Part shown: one piece after another, positions 59,455-64,000 of the stretch
Position numbering within the stretch: position 1 is the stretch's first letter
How the letters are laid out: every line of letters starts with the position of its first letter
Assembly (NCBI GenBank): GCA_039105265.1
Contig: JAPFFF010000097.1
Coordinates: 1-64,000 of the forward strand
Origin: Tritrichomonas musculus
Taxonomy: Eukaryota > Parabasalia > Tritrichomonadida > Tritrichomonadidae
Direction: 5' to 3'
DNA: 64,000 nt
The notes under the pieces: model-generated
What the model saw: the letters and a program-made list of their open reading frames with translations, nothing else
Databases searched by the model: none
What the model was told of the DNA's origin: nothing
Made by a program: the position numbers and the translations under genes

Positions 59455-60230
59455 GCAACCGCTTTTATTTTCTGACACTATTTATTGTGACATGTTAAGT
59501 AAAATTATTTTTTTTTCTATTTTTTGTTTTTATTAAAGAATACATTTTTTATTAACAAATCCTTTTAATTCCACTCCCAAAAAGGCCCAATTTGTTTTGA
59601 TTACATTGAATTTGCTGACTACATGGACGTAAATCAATTTAATATTTTATGCTTTCCAATTATATCTCATCAAAAAAAAAAAAATTGTTATATTATTGAT
59701 GGAGACAAATTGGTAAGGAGTTTTCATCACACATGCGACAGAATTTCTCTTTGTTTACAGTTTTTTACAAATAATATTATTAAAATATTACGAAAACGAT
59801 AAAAAAAATTAGTTTTAATGGCAATATCACATTTTTCATAGAAATCAAATCAATATTTTATAAGAAGAAACGAATCTTATTAAATTCATTGTATATTTAT
59901 TTTTTCTATTACTACTTTTTTTATAATTTAGTAAAATTTTTGTGATAATTATTGATATTATATTTTGAAATTTAATATAAATTACATAATCTTTCTCTTC
60001 TTTATAATAATTCGAATATAAATCTAAAACTCTTTTTTGTTCAAATATTAATTGAAAAAGTTGATAAACTAAATTTATAATTGAAAAATTTAATTATTAA
60101 AATTTTCGTTTCAAATTGAATATAAAAATATTTTATAAAGTTCAGAAATTCAAATCTGACATATATTGAAATTAAAACTTTTTCTGGGATGGTGCTTTTC
60201 TTAAATTTTTAACGTACTCTTTCTCAATTT

Positions 60231-60255
60231 TTAACGTATGGCATTTTTACCTTAA
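60231..60255 (-). repeat. Internal 25-bp inverted repeat, right arm
   Basis: Exact reverse complement of 59430-59454. Outer ends carry TTAA on both arms, so a nested element of 826 bp with TTAA target sites is possible. Confidence 0.9.
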
Positions 60256-60458
60256 ATTTTATAACGAATATGTGAAGTAATCAGCTAAAAAAGTTTACAA
60301 AGTTTTAATACGTTAAAAAATTTTCAATATTGATAATCGATCTTTTATTTTTATTCATTATTGATATCAGAGATTAAATTTTTGATTTGATATTGATATC
60401 AGAAAAATGGATCAATTATCGATATCGAAAATCGAGACTTAACAAGCCTAATACTGAT

Positions 60459-63400
60459 CACTTAAAAAAACAGAAATTTGTTTAGTTATCTCGGTATCTG
60501 ATAAATAAATTAATATTATATATATATATATGATTTATTTAATATTATATATAATATATATTTTGTTTATAAAGAAAAATAACTTTTTTAAATTATTATA
60601 TTTGCATTTTTTAATATATTTGTTTTATTTGAGTTTCTTTTGAGGGCTAGATTGAATTTCTAGGGATAACTATTATTATATATTTATAAATATAAATATA
60701 TTATATCATATTGAAATATAAAAAAATATCGCTCGACAGGCGTAGCTCTATTTTAACTTTTATAAAACTTATTGTTTTTCTGGGAAAACGTTATTTTTAG
60801 ATTTTTGATAATTTTCGGTCCACTTTTTGATAACTTTTGGTTTATTTTTTGTTTATTTTCGGTTCACTTTTTGAGAAGTATTTAGATTTCAATGTAAAGA
60901 ATCTTGGGATTTTCTTTTATTTGTTTCAATATACTTTCAATTCAATTGATAGTTCATTGAAAAAATAAAATATAATTAGTGCTCAAAATATTTAAAGAAC
61001 TTATGATAAATTCATTTCATTTCACTTTTCTTTAAAATTATATATAAAAAAATTTGAAATAAATCATTTTTACCGATCGAACTTTTTCAAATAATTATAT
61101 TTCAAATAAATATTTGAGAATATTAGAACAGAAATCTATTTTTTTAATTAATTAAAATTATATACTTCTTTATTATGAATCAAATAATGATTTTACCTAC
61201 TTTGTAAAAACAAAATAAAATATTTTTAAATAATTATTCTATATTTTTTGTGGCAGGCAAATAAAATTACTTTTATAAATTCATAATTAATATCTAAGTA
61301 TATTTATATCATAAAATAAGTTTTTATTAATTCAATTTTCAAGTTATAAATAAGACTTATTTATTCTTCTCAAATTGAAATACCATTCAATTAATCTCTC
61401 TCAAATTGAAAAGCTATTCAATAAAGATTCTCTCAAATTGAAATGGTATTCAATCTTGAAGTTATCAAAAATGAAAGAGTATTCATTTTTCAATATATCA
61501 AATTTGAATACATCTACTTTTTGAATTGAAAATTTGAATGAAAACTAAAAACAGTATTGAAGTTTTCGTTTACTAAAGAGGAAAAGTTTTAATATGCATT
61601 ATTTAAATCTTATATTATCATTTTCAAAAAAATTTATCGAGTAGAATTTTGGTTGACATGCCTCTATCTTTTGCCTGAAAAAAATATGAGGTTGAAAAAC
61701 ATATATTCTTCAATTATTGAAATATTAAAAGTTATATTATTATATTTATATGAATATAATAATGAATTTATCATAAATATATTTAATTTTATTATTATTA
61801 TTAAAAGATATTTATATATTTTTAATTGAATAGAATAATTGAATTAGGTTCAATTTTTTTTTAGTAATATCTTTGTTTTTATCTGATATATTCTACTAAT
61901 AATATGAAAGAAAAAATATACACATCACTTAATCTTCATAAAATACATTTATACATTTTCATTTAACAATTTTAAATATTCACTTCGAGTTGGTAGCTAG
62001 ATTTGTCATTCGCATTATTTGATATCTATAATTGCGAATTCTTCCTGGTATATTTAACAAATCTAATAAAATATACTTTCTTTTATGAGTTTTTCCGAAA
62101 TAATGTGTTATTATCAAAGATATAGACAATTAAATCAAAATATATCTTAATAATTCACAATAATAGGCTATATATTAAATAAAGCAAAACAAATATCATA
62201 AATTTCTAATGAATAATCTAAATTATATTATGTTTTAAAAATATTCAATTTATTTCGATGAAATGATACTTTTTCTAATAATTATAATCAAAAATAAGGA
62301 ATTTCCAACATTATTAATATTAAAAATTAACTATTGAAATCTAGATTTTATTAAATACAAAAAATAAAAGAGAGATTCTTTTTATTGCTCCACATAATGC
62401 ATGGAATTTGTAAATTGATGTCTACTAAATCTTGAAATATGTATTCCATATCTTTTGCATAGTATACTGATCAATATAATTATTATTCTTTGATATATAT
62501 ATATATATTATAATGTATTATAATGGTAATTTATTATATTTATAAAATATTTCAGAAATAAGGTATGAATTCTATGAAGTATTCTCATTATTTTTTTTTT
62601 TAACAAATATTAATAAAGTTTTTTAAAACACATTATATTGCATCAATATCATTTTTGGTACTTCATTAAGTTGTTTTATGTATCAAAAAAAACAAAAAAT
62701 ATTATATTTTTTTAATCCTCAATCAAAAAACAGTGAAATGTCTTTGTATATACTATTTTTCTATGCAAAACTCAGATATTTTGAAAATTAAAGTATAGAA
62801 AACCGATGCAAAACTATTATGATTTGAAATATAAAGAACTAATCTTCTTACTCAATTTTCATATAACATATGAATGAAAAAGTCATATTTTTCAGAGAAA
62901 TATATTTCAAAAAGTGGACGTCGTTGCTATCCAGTTTTTTATTTATTCAAAAAGTTAGAAAGAAAAAATATAATTTCAAGCTTTATAATATGATAATACA
63001 GCTGAATGTTTATACTAATTATGCTAAAAATGCTTTAAATTCATGAACAATCATTTTTTGATATTATGATTATTTTTTTTATGTAGAATATTAAAAAGAA
63101 AATCTTTTTTTTTAATGCCAGTACAATTTACTGATTAGAGAATAGTCACCAAAACTATTTTTTCATGGAGAAGAAAAGAAAAAAATTTTTTTTTTTTTTT
63201 TGAAGCGCCATAATTGTGGTTGTAATTTTCTGAAATTTATTTATCTTCTTTCAAATATTTCATATAAAAAAAAATATTTCGATACAGTTTTCAAACCAGC
63301 CTTATACTTGTTGAATTAGCCTAAGACTTTATTCAATGCTCATTCAAAATCATTCAAAATAATTGGTTTTATAAACTTTTTAAAAAAATTCATTCAAATT

Positions 63401-63712
63401 TTCATGAAAATTTTTTGAAAGAGAGAATTTTCGAGAATAAAATATCATTCGAAAAAGTGGAATAAAAATTCAATAGATTTATTCAAAAATTGAATTGGTA
63501 TAAGGATAATTGAATGAATATAAGGTTTTTTCGCATACTATAAAATTTTTATAATTAAAATCTTCTATAAAAGTATATATGTAATCGATTTCCATACAAT
63601 TATGATTTAGATGGAAGACCACGAGAACATTTTTTTGAATGAATCGATAAAAAAATTGAAAAGTTTTTATACCAAAGATAAAGAACTTTCAAATATGTAA
63701 ATTTTATTTTTA
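60459..63712. other. Gene-poor, very AT-rich region
   Basis: About 3.25 kb with no supportable coding sequence on either strand. It holds homopolymer runs, short TA microsatellites (near 60518-60530 and 62495-62510) and a small repeat array at 61368-61456. Confidence 0.6.
61368..61456 (+). repeat. Three short repeats with 31-32 bp period
   Basis: TCTCAAATTGAAA is followed by 3-4 variable bases and ATTCAAT, three times (starts at 61368, 61399 and 61431). Each unit contains an ATTGAA/TTCAAT dyad. Spacers differ in sequence. Confidence 0.7.
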
Positions 63713-64000
63713 ATGATAGCAAGAAGCGTAGTTCAACGTGAATTAAAAAAATATCAGAAAGATGACAGTCTAAAGTTTTCAATACATACAAAGGAAAATG
63801 ATCTTACACATCTCAGTGTAACTTTGACTCCTCCTGAAAATACACCATATGAAGATGGCATTTTCTTTTTATCAGTAACAATACCTACACGGTATCCATC
63901 ATTACCACCAAATATTGAATTTGAAACAAAAATATATCATCCAAATATAACAAAAGATGGGAAAATATGCTTAGGAGAACTTAGAGATGAGTGGAAGCCT
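63713..64000 (+). CDS. Ubiquitin-conjugating enzyme E2 (3' partial)
   Basis: Ninety-six codons are open to the right edge from the ATG at 63713 (MIARSVVQRELKKYQKDDSL). The UBC fold is clear: TPPENTPYEDGIFFLSVTIP (39-58), YPSLPPNIEFETKIYHPNI (61-79) with HPN at 76-78, and the active-site cysteine at 86 in GKICLGEL, at the normal distance. The enzyme takes ubiquitin or a ubiquitin-like protein from E1 and passes it on with E3. The start fits the usual E2 N-terminal helix. Only a weak TCA-type initiator is seen upstream. The remaining ~50-60 residues lie outside. Confidence 0.93.
   Translation, partial: MIARSVVQRELKKYQKDDSLKFSIHTKENDLTHLSVTLTPPENTPYEDGIFFLSVTIPTRYPSLPPNIEFETKIYHPNITKDGKICLGELRDEWKP

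Larger units (their letters stand above)
59172..60450. mobile_element. hAT-like non-autonomous DNA transposon, 1279 bp
   Basis: The left end is TAGGCTTGTTA and the right end its inverted copy TAACAAGCCTA. An 8-bp direct repeat ATACTGAT flanks both ends exactly (59164-59171 and 60451-60458), the duplication size of hAT transposons. Subterminal regions are crowded with ATCGAT/GATATC-type motifs on both sides, as expected for transposase binding sites. No transposase frame is present, so it depends on another copy. A perfect 25-bp inverted repeat lies inside (59430-59454 and 60231-60255). Confidence 0.85.

Overview
This window is nuclear DNA of an AT-rich anaerobic protist, most probably a parabasalid (trichomonad). 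Four things point to that: nested Maverick/Polinton elements, BspA-like leucine-rich repeat (TpLRR) genes and fragments, a giant CxxC-rich surface protein, and intron-less genes, several with an initiator-like TCA(C/T)T motif close to the ATG. Very AT-rich spacers, an LRR-kinase gene and a divergent actin make a Tritrichomonas-like species my first guess over Trichomonas vaginalis. The species is an inference; the phylum-level call is firmer.

Bases 1-31170 are a nest of Mavericks. Element C (4870-30389, 25.5 kb) looks whole apart from about one broken small gene. It has ~225-bp terminal inverted repeats (TIRs), a 5-bp target duplication CCTGA, protein-primed family B DNA polymerase, retroviral-type integrase, FtsK/HerA-like packaging ATPase, a probable double jelly-roll capsid protein, a hydrophobic minor virion protein, two giant fibre-like proteins, a GIY-YIG-like nuclease and two NUMOD4/HNH endonucleases. 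C sits inside the right TIR of element B (3458-4869 and 30390-30455). B's terminus abuts a fibre-gene fragment of another element, D (30456-31170). The end of a further element, A (1-3457), lies inside B's last gene. A carries a single frame joining capsid-like and fibre-like parts, and its outer TIR belongs to a second TIR subtype.

Bases 31171-38402 are a tandem duplication of a 3.6-kb unit holding a BspA-LRR 3' fragment and an actin gene. The two actins encode identical proteins. A BspA-LRR pseudogene (38750-39892) and a 2881-residue cysteine-rich type I membrane protein (40028-48673) follow.

The spacer after it holds a 392-bp TIR-only Maverick relic with its own 5-bp duplication TCATA (49315-49706). 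Then come a decayed coding stretch, a decayed kinase/LRR pseudogene (50602-52368), a caspase-fold protein that appears to lack both catalytic residues (52867-53706), and a 1394-residue protein combining a degenerate Ras-like domain, BspA-LRRs and a pseudokinase (54120-58304).

The last 5.7 kb is nearly gene-free and very AT-rich. It holds a fragment resembling Pmp-type surface proteins, a 1.28-kb hAT-like non-autonomous transposon with an 8-bp target duplication (59172-60450), a short repeat array, and the start of a ubiquitin-conjugating enzyme E2 gene cut by the window edge.

Most unusual signals: (1) a ~55-65 bp palindrome-rich cassette that differs completely between two otherwise near-identical Maverick ends; (2) a subterminal hairpin kept by compensatory changes between TIR subtypes; (3) a tRNA-like Pol III promoter in the Maverick terminal region; (4) modular exchange of fibre tips; (5) the GTPase-like/LRR/pseudokinase fusion.
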